Shown: positions 35,408 to 44,014 of the stretch, piece after piece | How the letters are laid out: each line of letters opens with the position of its first letter | Numbering within the stretch: position 1 is the stretch's first letter | NCBI RefSeq assembly: GCF_001509835.1 | Contig: NZ_JXTJ01000012.1 | Span: forward strand, 293,240 to 357,239 | Direction: 5' to 3' | From: Allobosea sp. WAO | GTDB taxonomy: Bacteria > Pseudomonadota > Alphaproteobacteria > Rhizobiales > Beijerinckiaceae | DNA length: 64,000 nucleotides | Made by a program: the position numbers and the translations under genes | Notes under the pieces: model-generated | Told to the model about the DNA's origin: nothing | The model's database searches: none | The model's input: only the letters and a program-made list of their open reading frames with translations

Positions 35408-36160
35408 TCAGCGCTTCATCAGGAAGGCGGCGAAGGCGGCCTGCGCTTCCGCCGACATCAGGCGCTCGCCGAAATGGCGGGCTTCGGTGGCGATGGTCTC
35501 GGCGGTCGCGGCGGCGCTGCCGCGCTTCAGCAGCATCTTGGTCAGCGCGACCGATTGCGGTGGCAGGGCGGCGAGCGCCTGCGCCTTCTCGATCGCCAAC
35601 GGGAGCGCCTCGCCAGCTTCGGTGACGGCGTTGAGGAGACCGGCCTCCTGCGCCACCTCCGGGCTGAAGACCTCGCCGAGCATCAGGAGTTCGGCGGCGC
35701 GCTTGGAGCCGGCGATCAGCGGCAGGAGATAGCTCGATCCGCCCTCCGGACAGAGGCCGAGCGCGACGAAAGGCAGGCGGAAGCTCGCGCCCTTGCCGGC
35801 GAAGGCGAGGTCGCAATGCAGCAGCATGGTCGTGCCGATGCCGACGGCGAAGCCCTCTACCGCGGCGACGATCGGCTTCTTCGTCGTCGAGATCGCATCG
35901 AGGAAGTCGATGGCGATGCGTGCCCCGACACCGGTGGCGGCCGCGGCGGCGAAATCCTTGATGTCGTTGCCGCTGGTGAAGCAGCCGCCGGCGCCGGTCA
36001 GGACGATGGCGCGTACGCCTGCATCAGCATCGGCGGCGGCGAGCGCGTCGATCAGGCCCTGATAGGTCGCCCGGTCGAGCGCATTGCGCCGGTCCGGACG
36101 GTTCATGGTGATCTGCCGGACGCCCTCGGCAACGTCTTCGCTCAGCACCGTCTCGGTCAT
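35408..36160 (-). CDS. Enoyl-CoA hydratase/isomerase family protein
   Basis: A 250-residue crotonase-fold enzyme. ITMNRPDRRNALDRATYQGL, AIVLTGAGGCFTSGNDIKDF (oxyanion hole) and AAVEGFAVGIGTTMLLHCDL are clear; PFVALGLCPEGGSSYLLP has Glu at the catalytic position. The substrate is not determined; a PimE-like role in dicarboxyl-CoA beta-oxidation is suggested by the cluster. It lies 4 bp before iclR and 67 bp after the nitronate monooxygenase gene on the minus strand. Confidence 0.87.
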   Translation of the reverse strand: MTETVLSEDVAEGVRQITMNRPDRRNALDRATYQGLIDALAAADADAGVRAIVLTGAGGCFTSGNDIKDFAAAAATGVGARIAIDFLDAISTTKKPIVAAVEGFAVGIGTTMLLHCDLAFAGKGASFRLPFVALGLCPEGGSSYLLPLIAGSKRAAELLMLGEVFSPEVAQEAGLLNAVTEAGEALPLAIEKAQALAALPPQSVALTKMLLKRGSAAATAETIATEARHFGERLMSAEAQAAFAAFLMKR

Positions 36161-36227
36161 TGTCCTGTTCTCTTTTTCTAGGGGCGGGCAGGGCCGCGTA
36201 AGTCGGGCAGCCGCGTTGCGGTATCGG

Positions 36228-37178
36228 TCAGAGCAGGCGGGTCCGCGCCTGCTCGTACTCGCTCTTGAGGCGGGCGATCACCTCGGCCACGGGCGGCGCG
36301 TCGTCGATCAGGCCGACGCCCTGGCCGGAGCCCCAGATGTCGCGCCACGCCTTGGCCGAGCCGGAGCCGAAGCTCATCTTGCTCTTGTCGGCATGGGGCA
36401 GGTCGTCGGGGTCGAGCCCCTGCGCCGCGATGCTCGGCTTGAGGTAATTGCCGGGCACGCCGGTGAAATAGGGGGTGTAAACGATGTCGGCGGCCGAGGC
36501 GCCGACGATCATCTCCTTGTAGCCCTCGGCGGCGTTCGCTTCCCTCGTCGCGATGAAGCGGGTGCCGATATAGGCAAGGTCCGCCCCCATCGCCTGCGCC
36601 GCCAGGATGGCCCCGCCGCTGGCGATCGCGCCCGACAGGATGATCGGCCCGTCATAGAAGCGCCGGACCTCGCCGACCAGCGCGAAGGGCGAAAGCGTGC
36701 CGGCATGGCCGCCGGCGCCGGCGCAGACCAGGATGAGCCCGTCGACGCCGGCTTCCAGCGCCTTCTCCGCATGGCGGATCGTGGTCACGTCATGGAAGAC
36801 GAAGCCGCCATAGGAATGGACCGCCTTGACCACGGCATCGGGCGCGCGCAGCGAGGTGATGACGATCGGCACGCGGTGGCGCACGCAGGCTTCCATGTCG
36901 TGCTGGAGCCGATCGTTCGAGGCATGGACGATCTGGTTGACGGCGAAGGGCGCGATCTTGCGGGCGGGATCAGCCGCCTTGGCGGCGGCGAGCTCCGCCT
37001 TGATGCGCGTCAGCCAGATGTCGAGCTGGTCGGCCGGGCGGGCGTTCAGTGCCGGGAAGGAGCCGACCACGCCGTTGAGGCATTGCGCGATCACCAGTTC
37101 CGGGCCGGAGACGATGAACATCGGCGAGCCGATCACCGGCAGCGAGAGCGATTGCGCGAGGCCAGGCGGAAGGGACAT
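36228..37178 (-). CDS. Nitronate monooxygenase family flavoprotein
   Basis: About 316 residues of the NMO/2-nitropropane dioxygenase TIM-barrel FMN family. Motifs are LPVIGSPMFIVSGPELVIAQ, GLILVCAGAGGHAG, GPIILSGAIASGGAILAA and MGADLAYIGTRFIATREA. It oxidises alkyl nitronates, but many members have other roles. The start at 37178 follows GGAAGGGA. Upstream of it the frame continues only as antisense to pimF. It is the first minus-strand gene of the cluster, divergent from pimF. Confidence 0.87.
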   Translation of the reverse strand: MSLPPGLAQSLSLPVIGSPMFIVSGPELVIAQCLNGVVGSFPALNARPADQLDIWLTRIKAELAAAKAADPARKIAPFAVNQIVHASNDRLQHDMEACVRHRVPIVITSLRAPDAVVKAVHSYGGFVFHDVTTIRHAEKALEAGVDGLILVCAGAGGHAGTLSPFALVGEVRRFYDGPIILSGAIASGGAILAAQAMGADLAYIGTRFIATREANAAEGYKEMIVGASAADIVYTPYFTGVPGNYLKPSIAAQGLDPDDLPHADKSKMSFGSGSAKAWRDIWGSGQGVGLIDDAPPVAEVIARLKSEYEQARTRLL

Positions 37179-37267
37179 GCGGGCGGCTCTTGGCAGGCGG
37201 TTGCGGCGAACAGGTCGGGAGCGACGATGTTCGAGCGGTCGCGGGCGGTCAAGCGTTGCCGGCAATA

Positions 37268-37284
37268 ATTCTGCGATGCGGAAT
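37268..37284. promoter_or_regulatory. Palindromic operator 1 (ATTCTGC-N3-GCGGAAT)
   Basis: ATTCTGCGATGCGGAAT is a near-perfect 7-3-7 inverted repeat with one mismatch. It matches a TTCCGC-N3-GCGGAA type recalled for IclR-family regulators. It lies in the divergent promoter, 90 bases from the nitronate monooxygenase start codon. Confidence 0.65.
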
Positions 37285-37372
37285 GCTTCGTGGCTTCGCG
37301 ACCTGGCCCGATGATCTGTGCTTGACAACGCCGTGCGCTCCCGCTCCCTAGCTGGGCCGTTTGCGCAAGAAT

Positions 37373-37389
37373 ATTCCGCTTTGCGGAAT
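37373..37389. promoter_or_regulatory. Palindromic operator 2 (ATTCCGC-N3-GCGGAAT)
   Basis: ATTCCGCTTTGCGGAAT is a perfect 7-3-7 inverted repeat, 27 bases before the pimF-like start codon. It is the same motif as operator 1, centre to centre 105 bp away, about ten helical turns. Binding by the local IclR protein is inferred. Confidence 0.7.
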
Positions 37390-37415
37390 TGAAGCCGAGA
37401 CCAAGGAGCCAGCCG

Positions 37416-39491
37416 ATGCAGACCGTCCGGATCGCCCGTCAAGGTTCCGTCGCGGTGGCGACCATCGACAATCCGCCGGTCAATGCGCTCGGCGCGGCCC
37501 TGCGCCGCGATCTCGCGGCCGCGGTGAGCGAGGTCATGGCCGATCCGCAAATCGAGGCGCTGGTCCTTGCAGCGGCCGGCCGTGCCTTCATCGCCGGCGC
37601 CGACATCAGCGAGTTCGGCAAGCCCTTGGCCCAGCCGATCCTGCCGGAGGTGCTCGATCTCATCGAGAATGCATCGAAGCCGGTGGTCGCGGCGATCCAG
37701 GGCGTCGCCCTTGGCGGCGGGCTCGAAGTCGCGCTCGCCTGCCATGGCCGGGTCGCTCTGCCGTCGGCGAAGCTCGGCCTGCCCGAGATCAAGCTCGGCA
37801 TCATTCCCGGCGCCGGCGGCACGCAGCGCCTGCCGCGCCTGATCGGTGCCGCCAAGGCCTTTCCGATGATGCTGTCGGGCGAGCCGGTCGCGGCGCAGAA
37901 GGCGCTCGATCTCGGGTTGGTCGACCTTGTCGTCGAGGGAGATCTCGTCGCGGCGGCCGCAGGCTTGGCGCAGGAACTCGCCGCGAAGGGCAGGCCGCGT
38001 AAGACCGGCGAGATCGCGGAAAAGCTGACGCAGGCCGATCGCGAGGCCTTCGAGGCGCTGGCCAGGGACGCAGCTGCCAAGTCCGGCGACATGCCGAACG
38101 CGATGGCGCTGATCGAGGCGGTGCGCGCTGCCTTCACGCTGCCGCTGGCCGAAGGCCTTGCCACTGAACGGGCCCTGTTCGCCAGGCTCGTCGTCGACGA
38201 GCGCTCCAAGGCGCTGCGCCATGCCTTCTTCGCCGAGCGCGAGGCGGCGAAGGTCCCCGGCATCGACGAGAGCGTCAAGCCGCGGCCGATCGCGCGCGCT
38301 GCGGTGATCGGTGCCGGCACCATGGGTGGCGGCATCGCCATGTGCTTCGCCAATGCCGGCATCCCGGTGACGCTGATCGAGACCTCGCAGGAGCAGGTCG
38401 AGAGGGGCCATGCCCGCATCCGCGACACCTATGGCTTCTCGGTGAAGCGCGGCTCGATGACCGAGGCGACGCGCGAGCAGCGCATGGCGCTGATCACGCC
38501 GGCGGTCGGCATCGCCGCCGCCGCGGAGGCCGATATCGTGATCGAAGCGGCTTTCGAGGAGATGGGCGTCAAGCGCGAGATCTTCGGCGCGCTCGACAAG
38601 GTCGCCAAGCCGGGCGCGGTCCTGGCCAGCAACACCTCCTATCTCGACCTGACCGAGATCGCCACGGCGACGACGCGTCCGTCCGATGTGCTCGGCATGC
38701 ATTTCTTCAGCCCGGCCAATGTGATGAAGCTGCTCGAGATCGTGCGGCCGGAAGGCGTCGCCGCCGATGTGGTGGCGACCGCGATCGCGCTCGGGCGCCG
38801 GCTCGGCAAGGTGCCGGTCGTGGTCGGCAACTGCTTTGGCTTCGTCGGCAACCGCATGCTGGAGCAGCGCACCCGCGCCGCCGAGCGGCTGCTCGTCGCC
38901 GGCGCCCTGCCGCATGAGGTCGATGCGGCGCTGACCGGCTTCGGCTTCAAGATGGGGCCCTTCGCCATGTCCGATCTCGCCGGCAACGATATCGGCTGGC
39001 GCAGCCGCAAATCGCGCGGCAAGACGGCGGCCGTGGCGGATGCGATCTGCGAGCGCGGCTGGTTCGGCCAGAAGACCGGCCGCGGCTATTACCTCTATCC
39101 GGAAGGCGCGCGCGCCGGGCAGCGTGACCCGGAGGCCGAGGCGCTGATCGCCGATGTCTCGGCGAAGGAGGGCGTCGCCCGCCGCAGCTTCACCGGCGAG
39201 GAAATCCTGGCGCGCCTGCTCGACCCGATGGTCAACGAGGGCGCACGCATCCTCGAAGAGGGCATCGCGACGCGTTCCGGGGACATCGATATCGTCTGGC
39301 TCACCGGCTACAACTGGCCGGCCTGGCGGGGCGGGCCGATGCACTGGGCCGAGGCCGTCGGCCTCGACGTGATCGTCCGGCGGCTGGAGGAGCAAGCGGC
39401 GGAAAGCGGCGATACCTCGCTCGAGCCGGCGCCGCTGCTGCGCAGGCTCGCCGCCGAGGGCAAGGGCTTTTCGGCGCTTAAGGCGGCGTAG
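37416..39491 (+). CDS. pimF: Fused enoyl-CoA hydratase / 3-hydroxyacyl-CoA dehydrogenase, PimF-like
   Basis: A 691-residue multifunctional beta-oxidation enzyme. The N-terminal crotonase domain (about 1-190) has AAGRAFIAGADISEF, AAIQGVALGGGLEVALACHG and LPEIKLGIIPGAGGTQRLP. The dehydrogenase (about 285-560) has the NAD motif AAVIGAGTMGGGIAMCFANAG, VLASNTSYLDL and GMHFFSPANVMKLLEIV with the catalytic His. A C-terminal repeat follows. ATG 37416 has AAGGAG seven bases upstream. Gene order with the thiolase and two acyl-CoA dehydrogenases copies pimF-pimB-pimC-pimD of the Rhodopseudomonas dicarboxylate operon, so PimF is preferred over FadB/FadJ. Confidence 0.88.
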   Translation: MQTVRIARQGSVAVATIDNPPVNALGAALRRDLAAAVSEVMADPQIEALVLAAAGRAFIAGADISEFGKPLAQPILPEVLDLIENASKPVVAAIQGVALGGGLEVALACHGRVALPSAKLGLPEIKLGIIPGAGGTQRLPRLIGAAKAFPMMLSGEPVAAQKALDLGLVDLVVEGDLVAAAAGLAQELAAKGRPRKTGEIAEKLTQADREAFEALARDAAAKSGDMPNAMALIEAVRAAFTLPLAEGLATERALFARLVVDERSKALRHAFFAEREAAKVPGIDESVKPRPIARAAVIGAGTMGGGIAMCFANAGIPVTLIETSQEQVERGHARIRDTYGFSVKRGSMTEATREQRMALITPAVGIAAAAEADIVIEAAFEEMGVKREIFGALDKVAKPGAVLASNTSYLDLTEIATATTRPSDVLGMHFFSPANVMKLLEIVRPEGVAADVVATAIALGRRLGKVPVVVGNCFGFVGNRMLEQRTRAAERLLVAGALPHEVDAALTGFGFKMGPFAMSDLAGNDIGWRSRKSRGKTAAVADAICERGWFGQKTGRGYYLYPEGARAGQRDPEAEALIADVSAKEGVARRSFTGEEILARLLDPMVNEGARILEEGIATRSGDIDIVWLTGYNWPAWRGGPMHWAEAVGLDVIVRRLEEQAAESGDTSLEPAPLLRRLAAEGKGFSALKAA

Positions 39492-39557
39492 GAGACATTC
39501 CTGTCGGCCGTTCGGACGAAGACAGATCAGATCATCGATAGAGGACATCCTAGCGCC

Positions 39558-40742
39558 ATGACCGAAGCCGTCATCGTCTCGACCGCCCGCACGCCGATCG
39601 GCAAGGCCCATCGCGGCGCCTTCAACCAGGTGCGCGGCGCCGACATGGCCGCCCATGCGATCCGTCACGCGATGGCACGGGCGAAGCTCGAGCCGGAGGC
39701 GGTCGAGGAAGTCGTGATGGGCTGCGGTTATCCGGAGGCCGCCACGGGCCTCAACGTCGCGCGCCATGCCGCGCTGGTCGCCGGGATTCCCGTGCAGTCG
39801 GCGGGCGTCACGGTCAGCCGCTTCTGTGCCTCGGGGCTGGAGGCTATCGCTCATGCGGCGCGGCGCGTCGTGATGGACGGCGTGCCGGTCGCGGTCGGCG
39901 GCGGCGTCGAGTCGATCAGCCTCGTGCAGCCGGTGACGAGGCGCGATCTCGCCATGAACGACTGGCTCACCGCCAACAAGCCCTCGATCTACACGACGAT
40001 GATCGAGACGGCCGACAATGTCGCGCAGCGCTACGGAATCTCGCGCGAGGCACAGGACGCCTTTTCGCTGGAAAGTCAGCGCCGCACCGCCGCCGCCCAG
40101 CAGCGCAGGCTCTTCGACGACGAGATCGTGCCGATGAGCGCGATGATGGCGGTGACCGACAAGGCGACCGGCGAGGTCCGCCAGGAGGAGGTGACGCTAG
40201 CGAAGGACGAGGGCAACCGGCCGGACACGACGCTGGAAGCGCTCGCCAAGCTGAAGCCGGTGCGCGGCGAGGACCAGTTCATCACCGCCGGCAATGCCAG
40301 CCAGCTCTCGGACGGCGCCTCGGCCAGCGTGGTGATGTCGGCGCAGGAGGCGAAGCGCCGCGGGCTGGAGCCGCTCGGCATCTTCCGGGGCTTTGCCGCC
40401 GCCGGCTGCGAGCCCGACGAGATGGGCATCGGCCCGGTCTTCGCGGTGCCGCGCCTGCTCGAACGCAACGGTCTCAAGGTCTCCGACATCGACCTCTGGG
40501 AGCTGAACGAGGCCTTCGCCTCGCAGTCGCTCTATTGCCGCGACCAGCTCGGCATCGATCCCGAGAAGGTCAACGTCAATGGCGGGGCGATTGCGATCGG
40601 CCACCCCTTCGGCATGAGCGGGGCGCGCCTCGTCGGCCATGCGCTGCTGGAGGCCCGCCGGCGCAAGGCACGCTATGCGGTCGTCACCATGTGCGTCGCC
40701 GGCGGCATGGGCTGCGCCGGACTGTTCGAGATCAATTCGTAA
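39558..40742 (+). CDS. pimB: Acetyl-CoA acyltransferase (thiolase), PimB-like
   Basis: A 394-residue degradative thiolase. The catalytic Cys is in TVSRFCASGLEAIAHAA, NGGAIAIGHPFGMSGARL holds the catalytic His, and the second Cys is in TMCVAGGMGCAGLFE. It releases acetyl-CoA from 3-oxoacyl-CoA. It lies 66 bp after pimF. The length and the place between pimF and pimC fit PimB. Confidence 0.9.
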   Translation: MTEAVIVSTARTPIGKAHRGAFNQVRGADMAAHAIRHAMARAKLEPEAVEEVVMGCGYPEAATGLNVARHAALVAGIPVQSAGVTVSRFCASGLEAIAHAARRVVMDGVPVAVGGGVESISLVQPVTRRDLAMNDWLTANKPSIYTTMIETADNVAQRYGISREAQDAFSLESQRRTAAAQQRRLFDDEIVPMSAMMAVTDKATGEVRQEEVTLAKDEGNRPDTTLEALAKLKPVRGEDQFITAGNASQLSDGASASVVMSAQEAKRRGLEPLGIFRGFAAAGCEPDEMGIGPVFAVPRLLERNGLKVSDIDLWELNEAFASQSLYCRDQLGIDPEKVNVNGGAIAIGHPFGMSGARLVGHALLEARRRKARYAVVTMCVAGGMGCAGLFEINS

Positions 40743-40751
40743 GCGAGCGCG

Positions 40752-40838
40752 ATGGTCGGGCCTGACCGACCATCTCGGAAACCAGCATTCGCGTCAGGAG
40801 ATTCTCGGGTCTGCGCTTCGCTTCGCCCGAGAATGACG
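40752..40838. repeat. Dispersed intergenic palindromic element, second copy
   Basis: Two hairpins: GATGGTCGG/CCGACCATC (40752-40775) and TTCTCGGGTCTGCGCTTC.../...CCGAGAA (40802-40833), closing with TGACGG. The right half, from GCGTCAGG at 40792, matches the element at 2992-3038 nearly base for base. It lies between pimB and pimC, inside the operon, where it may tune mRNA stability. Confidence 0.7.
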
Positions 40839-40848
40839 GGAGGTACCC

Positions 40849-42045
40849 ATGGACCTGCGCTTCACGCCCGAGGAACTGGCTTTCCGCGATGAGGTGCGCC
40901 GGTTCTTCCGCAACGAGATCCCGGCCGAGATCCGGCGCAAGGTCTCGGAAGGGCGCGGGCTGACGCGCGAGGATTATGTCACCTCGCAGCGGATCATGAA
41001 CGCCAAAGGCTGGGCGGTGCCGCACTGGCCCAGGGAATGGGGCGGGCAGGACTGGACGGCGATCCAGCGCTACATCTTCACCGAGGAGATGCTGCTCGCC
41101 GCCGTGCCGCTGCCGCAGCAGTTCAACTGCTACATGGTCGGTCCGGTGATCGCCGCCTTCGGCTCGCAGGCGCAGAAGGAGCGGCACCTGGCCCGCATCG
41201 CCAATCTCGACGACTGGTGGTGCCAGGGCTTCTCCGAGCCCGGTGCGGGCTCCGATCTCGCCTCGCTCAAGACCAAGGCGGTGCGCGAGGGCGAGCACTA
41301 CATCGTCGACGGCCAGAAGACCTGGACGACGCTCGGCCAGCATGCCGACTGGATATTCTGCCTGGTGCGGACCGATCCGGCGGCTAAGAAGCAGGCCGGC
41401 ATCTCCTTCCTGCTGATCGATATGAAGACGCCGGGCATCACCCTGCGGCCGATCATCACTCTGGAAGGCCGGCACGAGGTCAACGAGGTCTTCTTCGACA
41501 AGGTCAGGGTGCCCGCCGAAAACCTCGTCGGCGAGGAGAACAAGGGCTGGGACTATGCCAAATTCCTGCTTGCCAATGAGCGCACCGGCATCGCCCGAAT
41601 CGGCCTCTCCAAGGAGCGCATGGCAAGGATCAGGCGTCTCGCGCAGGAGATGCCGGCGGGCGAGGGCACGATGTGGGCGGATCGCGACTTCCGCGAGCGC
41701 TTCGCCGGGGTCGAGATCGAATTGAAGGCGCTGGAGATCACCCAGATGCGGGTCGTCGCAGCCCAGGCGCGCGATCCCGGCAGGCCGGACCCGGCTTCCT
41801 CGATCCTGAAGATCAAGGGCTCGCAATTGCAGCAGGCGACGACGGAACTCCTGCTCGAAGTCGCCGGCCCCTTCGCATTGGCGGCGCCCGAGCGCGGCGC
41901 GGAGCCGACCAATGACTGGCCCTTCGACTATGAATGGGCCGATGCGGCCGCCACGAGCTATTTCAACAACCGCAAGGTCTCGATCTATGGCGGCTCGAAC
42001 GAGATCCAGAAGAACATCATCGCCAAGGCGGTGCTGGGCTTGTGA
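40849..42045 (+). CDS. pimC: Pimeloyl-CoA dehydrogenase-type large subunit
   Basis: A 398-residue acyl-CoA dehydrogenase. MDLRFTPEELAFRDEVRRFF, WWCQGFSEPGAGSDLASLKT (FAD/substrate loop), DGQKTWTTLGQHADWIFC, NLVGEENKGWDYAKFLLANE and YGGSNEIQKNIIAK are the family motifs. It strongly resembles the PimC subunit of dicarboxyl-CoA dehydrogenases. The two-gene arrangement with the next gene suggests a heterotetramer like other split acyl-CoA dehydrogenases. It forms the 2,3-double bond and passes electrons to ETF. Confidence 0.88.
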   Translation: MDLRFTPEELAFRDEVRRFFRNEIPAEIRRKVSEGRGLTREDYVTSQRIMNAKGWAVPHWPREWGGQDWTAIQRYIFTEEMLLAAVPLPQQFNCYMVGPVIAAFGSQAQKERHLARIANLDDWWCQGFSEPGAGSDLASLKTKAVREGEHYIVDGQKTWTTLGQHADWIFCLVRTDPAAKKQAGISFLLIDMKTPGITLRPIITLEGRHEVNEVFFDKVRVPAENLVGEENKGWDYAKFLLANERTGIARIGLSKERMARIRRLAQEMPAGEGTMWADRDFRERFAGVEIELKALEITQMRVVAAQARDPGRPDPASSILKIKGSQLQQATTELLLEVAGPFALAAPERGAEPTNDWPFDYEWADAAATSYFNNRKVSIYGGSNEIQKNIIAKAVLGL

Positions 42046-42060
42046 AGCCACCATGCCTCA

Positions 42061-42165
42061 GCCCTCATCCTGAGGAGCCGCGTCGCGGCGTCTCGAAGGA
42101 TGCTTCCGGAAAGCACTGGAACATCCTTCGAGACGCGGGCGATGCCCGCTCCTCAGGATGAGGGC
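42061..42165. repeat. CCTCATCCTGAGGAG inverted-repeat element, copy 1
   Basis: The outer arms GCCCTCATCCTGAGGAG and CTCCTCAGGATGAGGGC are perfect 17-bp complements. Inner arms CGTCTCGAAGGATG and CATCCTTCGAGACG form a second stem. Nearly the same structure recurs at 45274, 52862 and 58367. It lies between pimC and pimD. Confidence 0.9.
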
Positions 42166-42196
42166 TGGAATTCCCTGCTGCTGACAGGAAATCACC

Positions 42197-43345
42197 ATGG
42201 ATTTCGACCTCTCCCTCGAACAGGCGCAGCTCAAGGACGGCGTCGAGCGGCTGATCGCGGCGAACTACCCTTCGCTGGAGACGCGCCAGAAACTCGCCCG
42301 CGAACCGCTCGGCTTCTCCGAGCGGGGCTGGGCGCAGTTCGCCGAGATGGGTCTCCTGGGCATTCCGTTCAGCGAGGCGGAGGGCGGTTTCGGCGGCGGG
42401 CCGGTCGAGACGCTGGTGGTGATGGAGGCGCTCGGCAAGGGGCTGGCGCTGGAACCCTACCTTGCGAGCGTGGTGCTCGGCGGTGGCGCCCTGCGGCTCG
42501 CCGGCTCGGCCGAGCAGAAGCGGCGGCTGATCCCGGCCGTGGTCGAAGGTTCGCTGCGGCTCGCGCTCGCCCAGACCGAGAAACAGGCGCGCTACGACCT
42601 CAACGACATCGCCATGACGGCGCGCAAGGTCGAGGGCGGCTATCTGCTGGATGGCGCCAAGAGCGTCGTGCTCAACGGCGACAGCGCCGCGCTCATCGTG
42701 GTCAGTGCCCGGACGGCCGGCGCGCGCCGCGATGCGCAGGGGATCAGTCTCTTTCTGGTGCCGGCCGATGCGCCGGGCCTGCGGATCACCGGCTATGCGA
42801 CGCAGGATGGCGGGCGGGCTGCCGAGATCGGCCTTTCCGGGGTGCGGGTCGCCGATGCGGATCTGCTGGGGGAGGAGGGCAAGGGCCTGCCCGTGCTGCA
42901 GCGCCTCTCCGAGTACGCGATCGCGGCTCTTGCCGCCGAGGCTGTCGGCGCGATGGCGGCGTTGCATGCGCTGACCGTCGACTATCTCAAGACCCGCACG
43001 CAGTTCGGCATGCCGATCGGCAATTTTCAGGTTCTGCAGCACCGGGCCGTCGATATGCTGATCGCGCTCGAACAGGCGCGTTCCATGGCCTTCTATGCCG
43101 CGATGATGGTCGAGCATCCCGAGGCGCAAGAGCGCGCTGCGGCACTGTCGGCGGCGAAGGTCCAGGTCAACCGCTCCTGCCGCCTCGTCGGGCAGGAGGC
43201 GGTGCAGCTCCATGGCGGCATCGGCATGACCATGGAGTATATCGGCGCGCACTACTTCAAGCGCCTGACCATGATCGAGAGCCTGTTCGGCGACACGCCG
43301 CATCATCTGCGCCGGGTCGCGGCGGCCGATGGGCTGATGGCCTGA
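42197..43345 (+). CDS. pimD: Pimeloyl-CoA dehydrogenase-type small subunit
   Basis: A 382-residue acyl-CoA dehydrogenase paralogue. MDFDLSLEQAQLKDGVERLI, GLLGIPFSEAEGGFGGGPVE, YDLNDIAMTARKVEGGYLLD, TRTQFGMPIGNFQVLQHRAVD and VQLHGGIGMTMEYIGAHYFK match the PimD subunit. The ATG at 42197 is 31 bp after the repeat element. It is the last gene of the plus-strand pim-like unit and converges on an Lrp regulator seven bp away. Confidence 0.88.
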   Translation: MDFDLSLEQAQLKDGVERLIAANYPSLETRQKLAREPLGFSERGWAQFAEMGLLGIPFSEAEGGFGGGPVETLVVMEALGKGLALEPYLASVVLGGGALRLAGSAEQKRRLIPAVVEGSLRLALAQTEKQARYDLNDIAMTARKVEGGYLLDGAKSVVLNGDSAALIVVSARTAGARRDAQGISLFLVPADAPGLRITGYATQDGGRAAEIGLSGVRVADADLLGEEGKGLPVLQRLSEYAIAALAAEAVGAMAALHALTVDYLKTRTQFGMPIGNFQVLQHRAVDMLIALEQARSMAFYAAMMVEHPEAQERAAALSAAKVQVNRSCRLVGQEAVQLHGGIGMTMEYIGAHYFKRLTMIESLFGDTPHHLRRVAAADGLMA

Positions 43346-43352
43346 GCCGGGT

Positions 43353-43832
43353 TCAGCGTCCCTCGGCCGCGAAGCCGAGCGGGATCGCCGAGGTCGATTT
43401 CAGCTCTTCCATCGCGAACATCGAAGTGACGTCGCTGAGGTCGATGCGCGAGATCAGCTTCTTGTAGAGCGCGTCATAGGCGGCGATGTCGGAGACATAG
43501 GCCTTGAGCAGATAGTCGATCTCGCCGCTCATCCGGTAGAAGTCGACGATCTCCGGCAGATCGTGCACCGCCGTGTGGAAGCGCTCCAGCCATTCCATCG
43601 AATGCCTGGAGGTCTTGACCGCGATGAAGACGGTGACGCCGGCGCTGAGCTTGTCGCGGTCGAGCAGCGCGACCCGACGCCTTATATAGCCGGCCGCTTC
43701 GAGCTTCTGGATGCGCCGCCAGCAGGGTGTCGAGGAAAGTCCCACGGCTTCGGCGATATCGGCCAGCGGCAGGCTCGCATCCGCCTGCAGCAGCGCGAGG
43801 ATGCGCAGATCGAAGCTGTCGAGCTTGGCCAA
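43353..43832 (-). CDS. Lrp/AsnC-family transcriptional regulator
   Basis: About 159 residues. The N-terminal helix-turn-helix lies in LDSFDLRILALLQADASLPL and GLSSTPCWRRIQKLEAAGYI. A C-terminal RAM effector domain follows (VFIAVKTSRHSMEWLERF, GEIDYLLKAYVSDIAAYD). The TTG at 43832 was chosen because GGAG lies about eight bases upstream and the family begins LDxFDxRIL; an upstream start at 43919 would add an AT-rich-encoded lead. It is divergent from a cysteine dioxygenase gene, so a cysteine- or sulfur-amino-acid-responsive role is likely but inferred. Confidence 0.87.
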   Translation of the reverse strand: MAKLDSFDLRILALLQADASLPLADIAEAVGLSSTPCWRRIQKLEAAGYIRRRVALLDRDKLSAGVTVFIAVKTSRHSMEWLERFHTAVHDLPEIVDFYRMSGEIDYLLKAYVSDIAAYDALYKKLISRIDLSDVTSMFAMEELKSTSAIPLGFAAEGR

Positions 43833-44014
43833 GGGACTTCTCCGAGGCTGGAATGAAAACTGTCTGAAATTATCTGTGTGAGAATCTGATGCTCGTTGCA
43901 ATTCGATTATTGGTATCAATTTTCAATTTTCGTGGGTTTTGGCGTGAGGTAGCAAATCCTTCCCCTTGAGCCCGACCTATCATACCCCGGCAATCGCGAC
44001 CGGGAGATCAGGGC

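Noticed and set aside
37179..39854. Long minus-strand open frame (about 890 codons) running upstream of the nitronate monooxygenase gene
   Set aside because: It is exactly antisense to the pimF-like gene, has the His/Arg/Asp-rich composition of a GC-rich shadow frame and no recognisable motifs.
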